Assembly (NCBI GenBank): GCA_030017655.1
Contig: JASEIM010000009.1
Location: 1 to 64,000, forward strand
DNA: 64,000 nucleotides
Direction: 5' to 3'
Origin: Methanobacterium sp.
GTDB taxonomy: Archaea > Methanobacteriota > Methanobacteria > Methanobacteriales > Methanobacteriaceae
In this document: one piece after another, positions 47,798 through 56,036 of the stretch
Position numbering within the stretch: position 1 is the first letter of the stretch
Layout: every line of letters begins with the position of its first letter
Notes under the pieces: generated by a model
The model's input: the letters and a program-made list of their open reading frames with translations, nothing else
The model's database searches: none
Told to the model about the DNA's origin: nothing
Made by a program: the position numbers and the translations under genes

Positions 47798-48376
47798 TCA
47801 TCTTCTGCTGTACATCCAGTAACCTGCACCAACAATAACAAGCACAACAATTATACCTAATATAATTCCTGTGTTATTGCCGGATGATGATGCCGGGGAA
47901 GTCTGGGTAGTTACATTATCTGTTTGATTAGAATCGGTGCTATTATTGGAAGCATTATGCGCATTATGGGGTGATCTTAGTTCTGTTCCTGTTATTTTGC
48001 CGGTTTCAGAGTCAACATAGATTTTCCCAACGCTTTTTCCGCTGTTATCATTGACATGTACAATCCATGTGCTGTTAATTCCTTCAATCCATTCATACCG
48101 ACCAGGTCCGCCGAAGTCAGGACTGTCCTCTTTGGCCACATTAAATGGTATCCATTTTGTTTCACCGGTTTTGGTGTCTTTTACTTTAACCTGCCAGTTA
48201 TCCAATCCTGGAGTAACAGCTTTGTAAGGTAATTTATGTGAATTTAGATAGTTTTGCGCTATCGATTTAGCTTGATTTGCACCTATATTAGGTCCAGAGT
48301 CAGCACAGGCGGAATTAAGAATTCCAAAAACAAATATTAATATTAAAAATATGCTGAAGATGTTTTTAGCTAACAT
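47798..48376 (-). CDS. Secreted, membrane-anchored PepSY-like protein
   Basis: 192 residues. Cleavable-looking signal peptide (hydrophobic residues 7-24, ending ACADS), then a domain with ANQAKSIAQNYLNSHKLPYKA, GETKWIPFNVAKED, WIVHVNDNSGKSVGKIYVDSETGKITGTE resembling PepSY. A Ser/Thr/Asn-rich linker (about 135-165) and a C-terminal transmembrane helix (GIILGIIVVLVIVGAGYWM) follow, typical of archaeal surface proteins. Function unknown. GAGG before ATG. Confidence 0.7.
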   Translation of the reverse strand: MLAKNIFSIFLILIFVFGILNSACADSGPNIGANQAKSIAQNYLNSHKLPYKAVTPGLDNWQVKVKDTKTGETKWIPFNVAKEDSPDFGGPGRYEWIEGINSTWIVHVNDNSGKSVGKIYVDSETGKITGTELRSPHNAHNASNNSTDSNQTDNVTTQTSPASSSGNNTGIILGIIVVLVIVGAGYWMYSRR

Positions 48377-48522
48377 TAAATTATCCTCCTTTGTTTGTTA
48401 ATTAACCATTATTTGTTAATTGATATCTGAATTGATATTATAAAATGCTTATGAAAAATTAGAGATAAATTAGTGATATTGGCTTATAATTTAATGTTAA
48501 ATAGTGTAATGGGTATAATAAC

Positions 48523-49608
48523 TTAGATAGGGGCTTCATTAACAGGTAAATGTTCTTTAAGAGCATAAAATACTGACATCTGATCTATATTTATAGTAAC
48601 TATATTGAATACTGTGTTGAGGTGGTTTTGAAGCCCTATTTCGTCCCCATTATTTTTTACAAGATTTTTATAGGTGTCGTTAACTGTTAAATAACCAGGT
48701 ATCTCACTATTGTCATGGATCATTGATTTAGTATTTGCATTTTCCATGCAAGTTAAAAATGTTGAGGGAATATTAGAATAGGCAAAGGGTAGATAGATAT
48801 GGCTGATGGATACCTCTCTGCCGCTTATGTTGTAGGCCATGAAGTCAATTTTTTCTGCATTGAAGCCGTTAAATCGGGTATTTGAAACTAAAAAATTAAC
48901 AAAAAGAGGATCATTTTCCACAAATGAATCCTGATTAACAAAACAGGGGTCTCCAATTCCAACCGCCTCTAAACTTATAACTGCAATGGTATTATTCACA
49001 GAATCTGGATTTTGGAGAACATAATGACGTGCTCCAACAAGATAAGGGATGAAAATGATTTTGTTGTATTCATCTGAACTGTTCTTTGAATTTAAATCAA
49101 CTGGAAATGTATATTCATCTTCTCCGGCCCCAAAACCTATTAATTTAATGGTATAATAAGGTTTTTTTTGTTGATAATGTTTTGCAAGTCCTATAAGTAA
49201 TGCAAGACCTGTTGCATCGTCGTTAGCGCCTTCAATATAATTGCCGTTTATTTTATCGTAATAAGTATCTAAATCTGCACATATGATGATCTGTTTTGGT
49301 GAAGTCCCATTAATAGTTCCTATAACATTTTCAGACCTTTTAATATCCTTTGAATCCATTGAATAGTATTTAAATCCCTGTATTTCGGTTTTGACTCCAT
49401 AAGCATCAAATTTTGATTTAAGATAATGGGCTGTTTCTCTTTCACTTTCTGATCCGGCTGGTCTGGGGCCTATTTCTTTTGCAATATGTTTAACATGAGA
49501 TACTAAGGATAAATCTGTGGATTCCTTGTTGTATGCGGGATTTACAAGTAAAAATGAGGATAAAAGGATAATTAGTATTATAATAATAGTTATTTTTTCA
49601 AAGTCCAT
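48523..49608 (-). CDS. M28-like membrane-anchored peptidase homologue, ligands altered
   Basis: 361 residues from ATG 49608. An N-terminal membrane helix, LSLVSHVKHIAKEIGPRPAGSESERETAHYLKSKF, GPNDD-type EGANDDATGLALLIGLAKHY, GFGAGEDEYTFPV, VISLEAVGIGDP and a late HDNSEIPGY match aminopeptidase-like M28 proteins. The first ligand motif HxD reads ADLD, so the usual histidine is missing, and the EE pair reads ED. The last histidine is present. Possibly a binding protein or an enzyme with altered metal site. Confidence 0.7.
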   Translation of the reverse strand: MDFEKITIIIILIILLSSFLLVNPAYNKESTDLSLVSHVKHIAKEIGPRPAGSESERETAHYLKSKFDAYGVKTEIQGFKYYSMDSKDIKRSENVIGTINGTSPKQIIICADLDTYYDKINGNYIEGANDDATGLALLIGLAKHYQQKKPYYTIKLIGFGAGEDEYTFPVDLNSKNSSDEYNKIIFIPYLVGARHYVLQNPDSVNNTIAVISLEAVGIGDPCFVNQDSFVENDPLFVNFLVSNTRFNGFNAEKIDFMAYNISGREVSISHIYLPFAYSNIPSTFLTCMENANTKSMIHDNSEIPGYLTVNDTYKNLVKNNGDEIGLQNHLNTVFNIVTINIDQMSVFYALKEHLPVNEAPI

Positions 49609-49757
49609 CCTTATCAGCACTTCAGTATTTTCTAATTGCAATGTCTAATTGGTTAATATGGTACTTATATGTTTGAGTTTAGGTTTTGTTGTTTTGTAAT
49701 TTAAAAAATAGATACGAGGGATGTTTTAGTGACAGAAAAATAATTTAATTGGGTTTT

Positions 49758-50176
49758 TTACTTATGAATAGCTGCAAAAGCATCTATCTCAATTAAAAAG
49801 TCAGAATTGGCCAGTGAAGAAACAAATACAACTGTAATGGCAAGGAAATTTTCATTTTTATCCAATATTTTTTGAGAAACCTCAAAACCAGGTCGTGGAT
49901 CATTTCCTTCTACAATGTAAAGGTTTCACTTAATTACATTTTTGAATGAGGCCCCTGCAGCACCTAGAGCAATCCTTAAATTCTTAAAAACCTGTTCTTC
50001 TGCTTCTTAAGGTCTCCTTTACCAATGATTTCGCCTTTAGCATTTATTGAATCCTTTTTTCCAATATAAACAGTTTTAACACCTTTGGAGGTTATAAATA
50101 CATTTGAAAAAGTGAGGTTTTTATTTAGGCCATCTGGATTTAGGTATTGGACTTTTGGGGCAATGTTTTCTTCTTT
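49758..50176 (-). pseudogene. RidA/YjgF family protein, disrupted
   Basis: On the minus strand the frames read KVQYLNPDGLNKNLTFSNVF, VKTVYIGKKDSINAKGEIIGKGDLK, then after a one-base shift AEEQVFKNLRIALGAAGASFKNVIK, an in-frame TGA (where tryptophan is expected), then NLYIVEGNDPRPGFEVSQK, AITVVFVSSLANSDFLIEIDAFAAIHK and stop at 49758. These are the RidA (2-iminopropanoate deaminase) blocks. One frameshift, one stop and no good start codon at the 5' end make it non-functional. It begins just after the AmrS gene stop. Confidence 0.85.
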
Positions 50177-50181
50177 TATTA

Positions 50182-51189
50182 TTATGTTATAATGTTTATG
50201 GGTGCTTTACAGGTAGGACATTTTCGAGTTTCTTTAAGCTTATCATCAACAATTTCAAACCCATTTCTCTGTATAAGGACTTTTCCACACTCTGGACATA
50301 ACGTGTTCTCTTCACCACCTGTAGAAACATTTCCAATATATACATATTTCATTCCAGCTTCTTTAGCAATGTTGTATGCTCTTCTAAGAGATTCTACTGG
50401 TGTAGGTGGAAGTTGTCCCAGTTCATAATATGGAAAAAACCTTGTAAAGTGTAATGGAACTTCTAAACCAGTTTCTTCAACCATAAACTTTACTAAAGCT
50501 TTTATATCTTCTTCAGAGTCATTATAACCAGGTATAATTAAATTTGTTATTTCTATATGGGTTCCATTATCATAAAATCGCTTAATATTATCCAGAACCG
50601 GTTGAAGCCTGGCCTGACATAGATCCCGATAGAATTTATCGGACATGCCTTTTAGATCAATATTCGCAGCATCGAGATATGGTTTGATAAGATCAAATGA
50701 TTCTTCACTCATATATCCATTTGTTACATAAACCGTTGCTATGTGTTCTTTTTTAGCTAATTTTGCACTGTCATAGGTGTATTCAAACCATATTGTGGGT
50801 TCATTGTAGGTCCATGCTATTGATTTACATCCATACTGTTTTGTTAAGCGTATAGCCTCCTCTGGAAGTATTTCTCGTGTTGAAATCTCATCTAAATTTG
50901 CTTGGGATATATTCCAGTTCTGACAGTGTTTGCATCTGAAATTACAGCCCACAGATCCAAGGGAAAAAACAGTTGAACCGGGATAAAAATGGAAAAGGGG
51001 CTTTTTTTCTATTGGGTCAACAGCAACTGATGAAGCGGCACCGTAATTTAGAGCACAGAGTTTACCTCCAATATTGGCCCTCATACTGCAGAATCCTGTA
51101 TCTCCCTCTTTAATAATACATTTTCTTTCACAGACCTTGCAATTTAAATTTTCTCCAACTTTATCATAAGTAAGGACTTCTTTTTTCAT
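50182..51189 (-). CDS. amrS: AmmeMemoRadiSam system radical SAM enzyme
   Basis: 335 residues. An N-terminal cysteine block CKVCERKCIIKEGDTGFCSMRAN, the radical SAM CNFRCKHCQNWNIS motif, SIAWTYNEPTIWFEYT, LHFTRFFPYYELGQLPPTPVESL, and a C-terminal zinc ribbon CPECGKVLIQRNGFEI..CPTCKAPINI define AmrS. In other genomes it pairs with Memo and AMMECR1; neither is adjacent here. Reaction unknown. GGAGGAGG-type site (TAAGGAGGAGGATTCC) before ATG. Confidence 0.9.
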   Translation of the reverse strand: MKKEVLTYDKVGENLNCKVCERKCIIKEGDTGFCSMRANIGGKLCALNYGAASSVAVDPIEKKPLFHFYPGSTVFSLGSVGCNFRCKHCQNWNISQANLDEISTREILPEEAIRLTKQYGCKSIAWTYNEPTIWFEYTYDSAKLAKKEHIATVYVTNGYMSEESFDLIKPYLDAANIDLKGMSDKFYRDLCQARLQPVLDNIKRFYDNGTHIEITNLIIPGYNDSEEDIKALVKFMVEETGLEVPLHFTRFFPYYELGQLPPTPVESLRRAYNIAKEAGMKYVYIGNVSTGGEENTLCPECGKVLIQRNGFEIVDDKLKETRKCPTCKAPINIIT

Positions 51190-51495
51190 AAGGAATCCTC
51201 CTCCTTAAAATTTAAATAATTACTGGCTTGTAAAATGTCTTTTTAACATTAGAAAGACTAATTAATCCTTCAGCAACTTGAACTGCATTATATAATTATT
51301 GTTTTACTTGATATAAAAATAGTTAGATAATTAATAAAACAATTATTTATAGAAAGAAACTAGATTAGTAATGTTGGCATTCGAGTCCATTTCATCTCAA
51401 AAATCTTGAATGTCAACTACTTTCATATTATATTATTGTTTATTGATACAAAATAAAAAGAAAAACGAATTTAAAAACGTTTTAATAGTGAATTT
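51190..51495. other. Intergenic region with a long imperfect stem
   Basis: Contains AGTA-(at)-GTTGGCATTC (51367-51382) pairing with GAATGTCAACTACT (51408-51421), i.e. 14 bp with a two-base bulge and one G-U, enclosing a 25-base loop. On the minus strand it lies in the AmrS upstream region about 180-235 bases before the start. The rest is AT-rich with no gene visible. Confidence 0.4.
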
Positions 51496-52512
51496 TTATT
51501 TTTTAGACAGGTGTTCATAGCCACGTGGCTCTAATATCTTTTTTGTCCCATCATTAGAAATCTTCACGATTTTACCAGATGATGTAACACACCCTATCTC
51601 ATAAAGAGATATTTTATCTTTAATTTGATTAAAAATATTTTTATCAATGGTTAAAAGGAGTTCAAAATCTTCTCCATAATAAAGAACTAAATCTAACGGG
51701 TCTTTATCAGTCTTTTCTGCAACTTTTATTACTTCTTCTGGAACTGGCAGAAGATCCTCATAAATGGTTATCCCGATTTTACCGCTATTTGCATCTATTA
51801 ATTCTCCAATTTCTTTTGCAAGGCCGTCTGTTATGTCTGTTGCAGATGTTGCATATCCTTTTTCTGCAATTAAAACTCCTTCTTTAGATCTAGCTTCTGG
51901 GTTCAAAGCGTGTTTTAGTGGAATTTCTTTTAGATCAGAACTAAGTTCTAAATTATTAAATAAAATTTCAAAGCCTGCAGATGCAAGTCCAAGAGGCCCT
52001 GTAACGGCCACTATGTCTCCAACTCTAGCCCCACTTTTCATTAAAACATTATCTTTGTTAACAATGCCCAAACATGCCCCACAGATTGTTAGTTCTTGGG
52101 ATTCGTTTGTATCCCCCCCAATAAGCATCATTTCATATTCTAAACAGCCTTCGATGATCCCGTCCATTAATTCATCGAACTCATCAACAAGCATGTTTTT
52201 AGGCAGGCCTAATGAAATAATAATACCTAGGGGTTTAGCACCCATTGCAGCTAAATCGCTCACATTTACAGTTACAGCTTTTTTACCCATTTGTTTGGGA
52301 TTCATTTCCTTTGGAAAATGGGCAGATTTAAAGAGCATATCGGAAGTTGCAACTAAATATTGATCTCCAAAATTAATAAGTGCTGCATCATCATTCAGGC
52401 TTTTAAGTGATAGATTATCAAAAAAAGAAGAGTTAAATACATTTTTAGTACTTTTTTTAAGAATTCTTTTTATCAGTTCTTTTTCCCCAATATCCGATAC
52501 TTTAAGGGGCAT
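51496..52512 (-). CDS. thiL: Thiamine-monophosphate kinase
   Basis: 338 residues. GEKELIKRILKK, LNDDAALINFGDQYLVATSDMLFKSAHFP, KAVTVNVSDLAAMGAKPLGIIISLGLP, LIGGDTNES and ATSDITDGLAKEIGELI-type ATDITDGLAKEIGEL motifs are typical of ThiL. Phosphorylates thiamine phosphate to the diphosphate. Overlaps nothing; 33 bases after the CfbA gene on the minus strand. Confidence 0.93.
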   Translation of the reverse strand: MPLKVSDIGEKELIKRILKKSTKNVFNSSFFDNLSLKSLNDDAALINFGDQYLVATSDMLFKSAHFPKEMNPKQMGKKAVTVNVSDLAAMGAKPLGIIISLGLPKNMLVDEFDELMDGIIEGCLEYEMMLIGGDTNESQELTICGACLGIVNKDNVLMKSGARVGDIVAVTGPLGLASAGFEILFNNLELSSDLKEIPLKHALNPEARSKEGVLIAEKGYATSATDITDGLAKEIGELIDANSGKIGITIYEDLLPVPEEVIKVAEKTDKDPLDLVLYYGEDFELLLTIDKNIFNQIKDKISLYEIGCVTSSGKIVKISNDGTKKILEPRGYEHLSKK

Positions 52513-52545
52513 TTTAAAACCACATGTCCAATAAAAATAAAATGA

Positions 52546-52998
52546 TTAAAGGGCGTTTTTCACCCTGTCACCAATAATATCCACGAGCCTTGGATCAGCG
52601 CCAAGAGGCTCAGTATAGATAATATCACCATCAAATTCAATTTCTTCGGTTTCTTCATCTTCATGATGGCTGTGGCCGTGATCATGACCGTGTGAATGTT
52701 CATGGCCATTGTCTATACCAAGAATGTGAGGAATGTCCTGTTTTGTGTGGACTCCATGAGCTAAAAATACTGGTGTAACGATAATTTTTTGTGCGCCCTG
52801 TTTTGCAAGCATATTTATAGCTGCGGGGATTGAAGGTTTGGACATATTCATAAATCCTACTTCTACAAGATAATCTGAATTTTGTCTGTACATTTCACCG
52901 AGCTTGCTTACCACGTCTTTTCCGTAGGGCAATCTGCTTCCATGTCCCACGAGCAAAACGCCTATTTTAGCAGTTTTTGAGTCTGAATTTGTATCCAT
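52546..52998 (-). CDS. cfbA: Short-form cobalto/nickel-chelatase CfbA (CbiX-type)
   Basis: 150 residues. IGVLLVGHGSRLPYGKDVVSKLGEMYRQ carries the active-site histidine; KIIVTPVFLAHGVHTKQDIPHILG carries the second. A His-rich stretch (about residues 96-110, HEHSHGHDHGHSHH) resembles the metal-delivery tail of CbiX. In methanogens the short CbiX inserts nickel into sirohydrochlorin for coenzyme F430 (CfbA). Its start overlaps the preceding gene by 32 bases, with GGAGTGAT upstream, so the two are co-translated. Confidence 0.9.
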   Translation of the reverse strand: MDTNSDSKTAKIGVLLVGHGSRLPYGKDVVSKLGEMYRQNSDYLVEVGFMNMSKPSIPAAINMLAKQGAQKIIVTPVFLAHGVHTKQDIPHILGIDNGHEHSHGHDHGHSHHEDEETEEIEFDGDIIYTEPLGADPRLVDIIGDRVKNAL

Positions 52999-53368
52999 AT
53001 GATATCACTCCATCGTCACCTTCTTCTTTTATTTTTCTAAAGACCATTTCAACTTCATCGCCTATTTCAACATCTTCTGGTTTGCAATCGACAATTTGGG
53101 TTGTTATTTTTGCCCCTTCTTCAAGTTCAACTATTGCCACTACATATGGGGCAATTGTTTTAAATTCTTCAGTAGGGGTGTTTATTACAGAATATGTGTG
53201 GATCTTTCCCTCTCCCTTGAGTTGTATATCTTCTAATTTTCCCTTTCTCCTGCATTCAGGACATATCACTCTTTTTGGGAAAAAAATAGCTCCACACTGT
53301 GAACATTTTGATCCGATAAGACTGTATCGCTGTGGAATATGGCGCCACGCTCTTACTATATCTTTCAT
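52967..53368 (-). CDS. DUF35 OB-fold/zinc-ribbon protein
   Basis: 133 residues from ATG 53368 (GAGGAGG upstream). Starts with an amphipathic helix KDIVRAWRHIPQRYSLIG, a zinc ribbon CSQCGAIFFPKRVICPECRRKG, then the OB domain GEGKIHTYSVINTPTEEFKTIAPYVVAIVELEEGAKITTQIVD. DUF35 proteins usually bridge thiolase and HMG-CoA synthase in archaeal isoprenoid synthesis. Here it instead overlaps cfbA by 32 bases, an unusual partner. Confidence 0.85.
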   Translation of the reverse strand: MKDIVRAWRHIPQRYSLIGSKCSQCGAIFFPKRVICPECRRKGKLEDIQLKGEGKIHTYSVINTPTEEFKTIAPYVVAIVELEEGAKITTQIVDCKPEDVEIGDEVEMVFRKIKEEGDDGVISYGYKFRLKNC

Positions 53369-53720
53369 TAAATTCCTCCTCAAATAAAATTTCTCATGAA
53401 AATTTTAGGTCAATTTAATTATGAAAATTAAACTTGTAAATTTTAGATGTTTTTTATGATCTATTTATAGATATTGCATGTTTGGACATAATTGTAATTA
53501 AATTATTTGGTAAATGATGATATCATTTCTTATGTATTATTAAAATAAATCTTTTAAACTTCTTATTTTGTTATTTTGAGCCCACATACCATAATACAAA
53601 TACTGATTAATTTATATACTGATTCATATATTATAATTAAAGGAAGTAATTAATTCGTCACCTGTAAAATGACGAAAATGGTTAATTAGGCCAATTTAAG
53701 ATTTTTAAATCCGTATTTAA
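53369..53720. other. Divergent intergenic region with TATA boxes and palindrome
   Basis: TTTATATACTG (about 53610) and CATATATTATAAT (about 53624) lie before the plus-strand surface-protein gene. The inverted repeat TTCGTCA (53654-53660) / TGACGAA (53670-53676), 9-base loop, follows them and so could be in the leader or act as an operator. No gene seen. Confidence 0.45.
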
Positions 53721-54731
53721 ATGAAAAAAATAGTTAAGATGAGTTTTATGGATCAAAGGGGCTATGTATTAAGTGGATTTACCTTTCTTCTCATGATTCC
53801 TGCAATTTTGATTATAGCCGCATTTGCAGATATGGGCCGAACAGGTGGAGAATCAGTAAGTGCAGTATTACAATCAGATACCACATTCTATGCAGTAAAT
53901 GATGTAGAAAAGAATGTAGCAATCATTGCAACAGACGTTCTGAGAGAAACTGCAGATAACATTACTTTAACGGGTATTCCATTAACAGACAGCAGATCGA
54001 CACTTAAATATTCATTACAGACGAAAATAAATGATTTTACTGAAAATTATGCCGAAAATATTGGCGCTGATGAAGTAACATGTACAATTTTAAAAGTAGA
54101 TTCAGCCCCAGATCCATTTAAAATTGAAATAAAATTTGAAATCCACGTTAAAAAGGGTAAAACTGCGCATAATGAAACTATTAACCAGTTTATTGATATT
54201 AATGATAAGCAAGTGCCTGACCCTATGCCTTTTATAAAACTAAAGGCTTTTGGAATCCCTAAACGTGATAATAATAATGGGTTAATCGTTTATGGTTCAA
54301 GTCTATCTGATTTCTTAAGTTTCAGAGGACTGGAAAATGCTGAGATTTATAATGGCTCTACTTCCCCACTCTTCATAAAAAAATGTCCCTATGATCCTTA
54401 TGTAAGTCATGGGAATGGTAATTCCTTTACTGTACTTAAAAACTGCATATTCAATAAATATTTTCATGAAAGCAGTGATGGGTCATGTTTCATGTGCAAA
54501 TTGGAAGGTAAAGCAACATGCTCTCATTATGGAATTGAAACTTTCATAATACCTCCAATATCTCCCAATTCAAGCCAAATTAAAGCTCCTTGTTCCAGTG
54601 ACCATGTAATCTTTAATGAGAGCACATATCTTGGAACTGAATTAGAGTATTACTGTGAAGCTAATAATCACTATATGCTATTTTTAGATGATGGACACAG
54701 GCAGAAATACGGGTTACCAAAATATGGGTGA
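53721..54731 (+). CDS. Surface or pilin-like protein, N-terminal membrane anchor
   Basis: 336 residues. A basic start and one hydrophobic segment (DQRGYVLSGFTFLLMIPAILIIAAFA) resemble a pilin-type or archaellin-like N terminus, with SGFTFLL near a possible cleavage site. The remainder is extracellular-looking, with a cysteine/histidine cluster near 250-290 (CMCKLEGKATCSHYGIE). Family not recognised. The stop TGA lies in the GGTGAT site of the next gene, with which it forms a pair. ATG 53748, with GATGAG upstream, is an alternative start. Confidence 0.68.
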   Translation: MKKIVKMSFMDQRGYVLSGFTFLLMIPAILIIAAFADMGRTGGESVSAVLQSDTTFYAVNDVEKNVAIIATDVLRETADNITLTGIPLTDSRSTLKYSLQTKINDFTENYAENIGADEVTCTILKVDSAPDPFKIEIKFEIHVKKGKTAHNETINQFIDINDKQVPDPMPFIKLKAFGIPKRDNNNGLIVYGSSLSDFLSFRGLENAEIYNGSTSPLFIKKCPYDPYVSHGNGNSFTVLKNCIFNKYFHESSDGSCFMCKLEGKATCSHYGIETFIIPPISPNSSQIKAPCSSDHVIFNESTYLGTELEYYCEANNHYMLFLDDGHRQKYGLPKYG

Positions 54732-54735
54732 TTTA

Positions 54736-55701
54736 ATGAAAGATAAAGGCTTTAATTACGAATATGATGGACAAGCATTGTCTCTGGACTTAATGCTTGG
54801 ATTTGTGATAATAACAGTTATTATAGGGATCTCTGCAGATGCCATGGATATTGCAAGCTATAAAATGCAGGATTATTCATCAGGGACTTTTCTTGAAAAA
54901 ATAACTACAGATGCCGCTGATATTCTTGTAAAATCTTCTGGATCTCCTGAAAATTGGGAAACACATAATTTTGACCAGGATACAGTACCCGGACTTGCAA
55001 AAAGAGATCCTGAAACAGGTAAACCCGTTCCAAACACAATTTCAATAAATAAAATTAATAAATTAAAAGAAAATTACGGCAACATGATTTACGGCCAAAT
55101 TCTGCCAAGGGGAGTTAATTCAAGCATGATGCTATATCCTTCAAATGATTCTTTTGTCCCCATATCTATAATGAACAGCACGCCTCCTGCAGATGTTTAT
55201 GAAGTTGCAGCGGTAAATAGAACAGTTCTTTTAGATTTTATGCATTTAAAGGTCGTAATTTATAGTATTACTCATAAAATTGCTTCAGGGGAAGAATGTG
55301 CTAATCCTAATCACAAATGGAATAATTCTTCTGGCAAACCCGAATGGGCATGTAAGCATTTCAATATAACCAGAGAAGAACTTCTTTCATCCGATTTTTA
55401 TATTATTACACATGGCAATGTCGTTAATTCTGCAAGATGGATAATAGATAAAGCAAACGGACATAACAGCACTGAAAATTCATTTGCCCCTGCCCCTATA
55501 CTTGTAAATGATAAATTAACAGAAATATTAGGCAACGATTCAAAAGCGAATTTATGGCTGCATATAAGAACTGCTGGAACTCCTGGTAACAGTTATGACT
55601 GTTACGTTGTTAGTGTTCCTAAGGGAACAGCTGCTGATATGGTTGATATTAAGTATTTGGATTCTGGCCCGTGGTTTTTTGTTTTGAGTGTTTGGTATTA
55701 A
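54736..55701 (+). CDS. Surface protein with N-terminal membrane segment (partner of upstream gene)
   Basis: 321 residues from ATG 54736. YDGQALSLDLMLGFVIITVIIGISADAMDIA gives one membrane segment near residues 13-40, followed by an extracytoplasmic domain with CxxxxxxW-type HKWNNSSGKPEWACKHFN and WLHIRTAGTPGNSYDCYVVSVP. Like its upstream neighbour it starts with a short polar stretch before the hydrophobic segment. Probably both are components of a surface appendage or adhesion structure. Not recognised. GGTGAT upstream overlaps the previous stop. Confidence 0.65.
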   Translation: MKDKGFNYEYDGQALSLDLMLGFVIITVIIGISADAMDIASYKMQDYSSGTFLEKITTDAADILVKSSGSPENWETHNFDQDTVPGLAKRDPETGKPVPNTISINKINKLKENYGNMIYGQILPRGVNSSMMLYPSNDSFVPISIMNSTPPADVYEVAAVNRTVLLDFMHLKVVIYSITHKIASGEECANPNHKWNNSSGKPEWACKHFNITREELLSSDFYIITHGNVVNSARWIIDKANGHNSTENSFAPAPILVNDKLTEILGNDSKANLWLHIRTAGTPGNSYDCYVVSVPKGTAADMVDIKYLDSGPWFFVLSVWY

Positions 55702-55837
55702 TATTTTTAGGATCCGGATAAAATCCTAGATTACTTCATTCATTTTTTTTACTTGTTATGTCTATTGCTTGTACTATTAATTTTTTGAAATCTACGAATA
55801 TTAAAACAGATGAATTTTACTTGCTTTCTTCTATCCG

Positions 55838-55925
55838 TAGCGGAAAAATTTTTTTTGAGAGAGGCCAACAAAAAAAATCGAAGATTTTTTAGGCCGCAAA
55901 ACAAAGTTTTGCAGGACTTTTTTGA
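55838..55925. repeat. Hairpin cluster upstream of the ArsA gene
   Basis: AAAAAATC-gaa-GATTTTTT (55872-55890) and GCAAAAC-aaa-GTTTTGC (55896-55912), both perfect with three-base loops, flanked by GGCC (55863-55866 and 55892-55895). Same style as the other elements. A TAGGAT-ATCCTA repeat (55708-55730) lies just after the previous gene. The rest of the 335-base gap is AT-rich. Confidence 0.6.
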
Positions 55926-56036
55926 TCCATCCTTTTTTCAAGGAAAAAAGGTGGAAAAGTATAAAAAGAACATAATGTAACTATAATTAATATCTAATTT
56001 TGATTGATTTATCAATAGTTAATATGGAGGATTAGA

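Noticed and set aside
49758..50176. Selenocysteine at the internal TGA of the RidA-like gene
   Set aside because: The same frame also has a frameshift, the position is normally not cysteine, and no SECIS-type hairpin was seen; a pseudogene is simpler.
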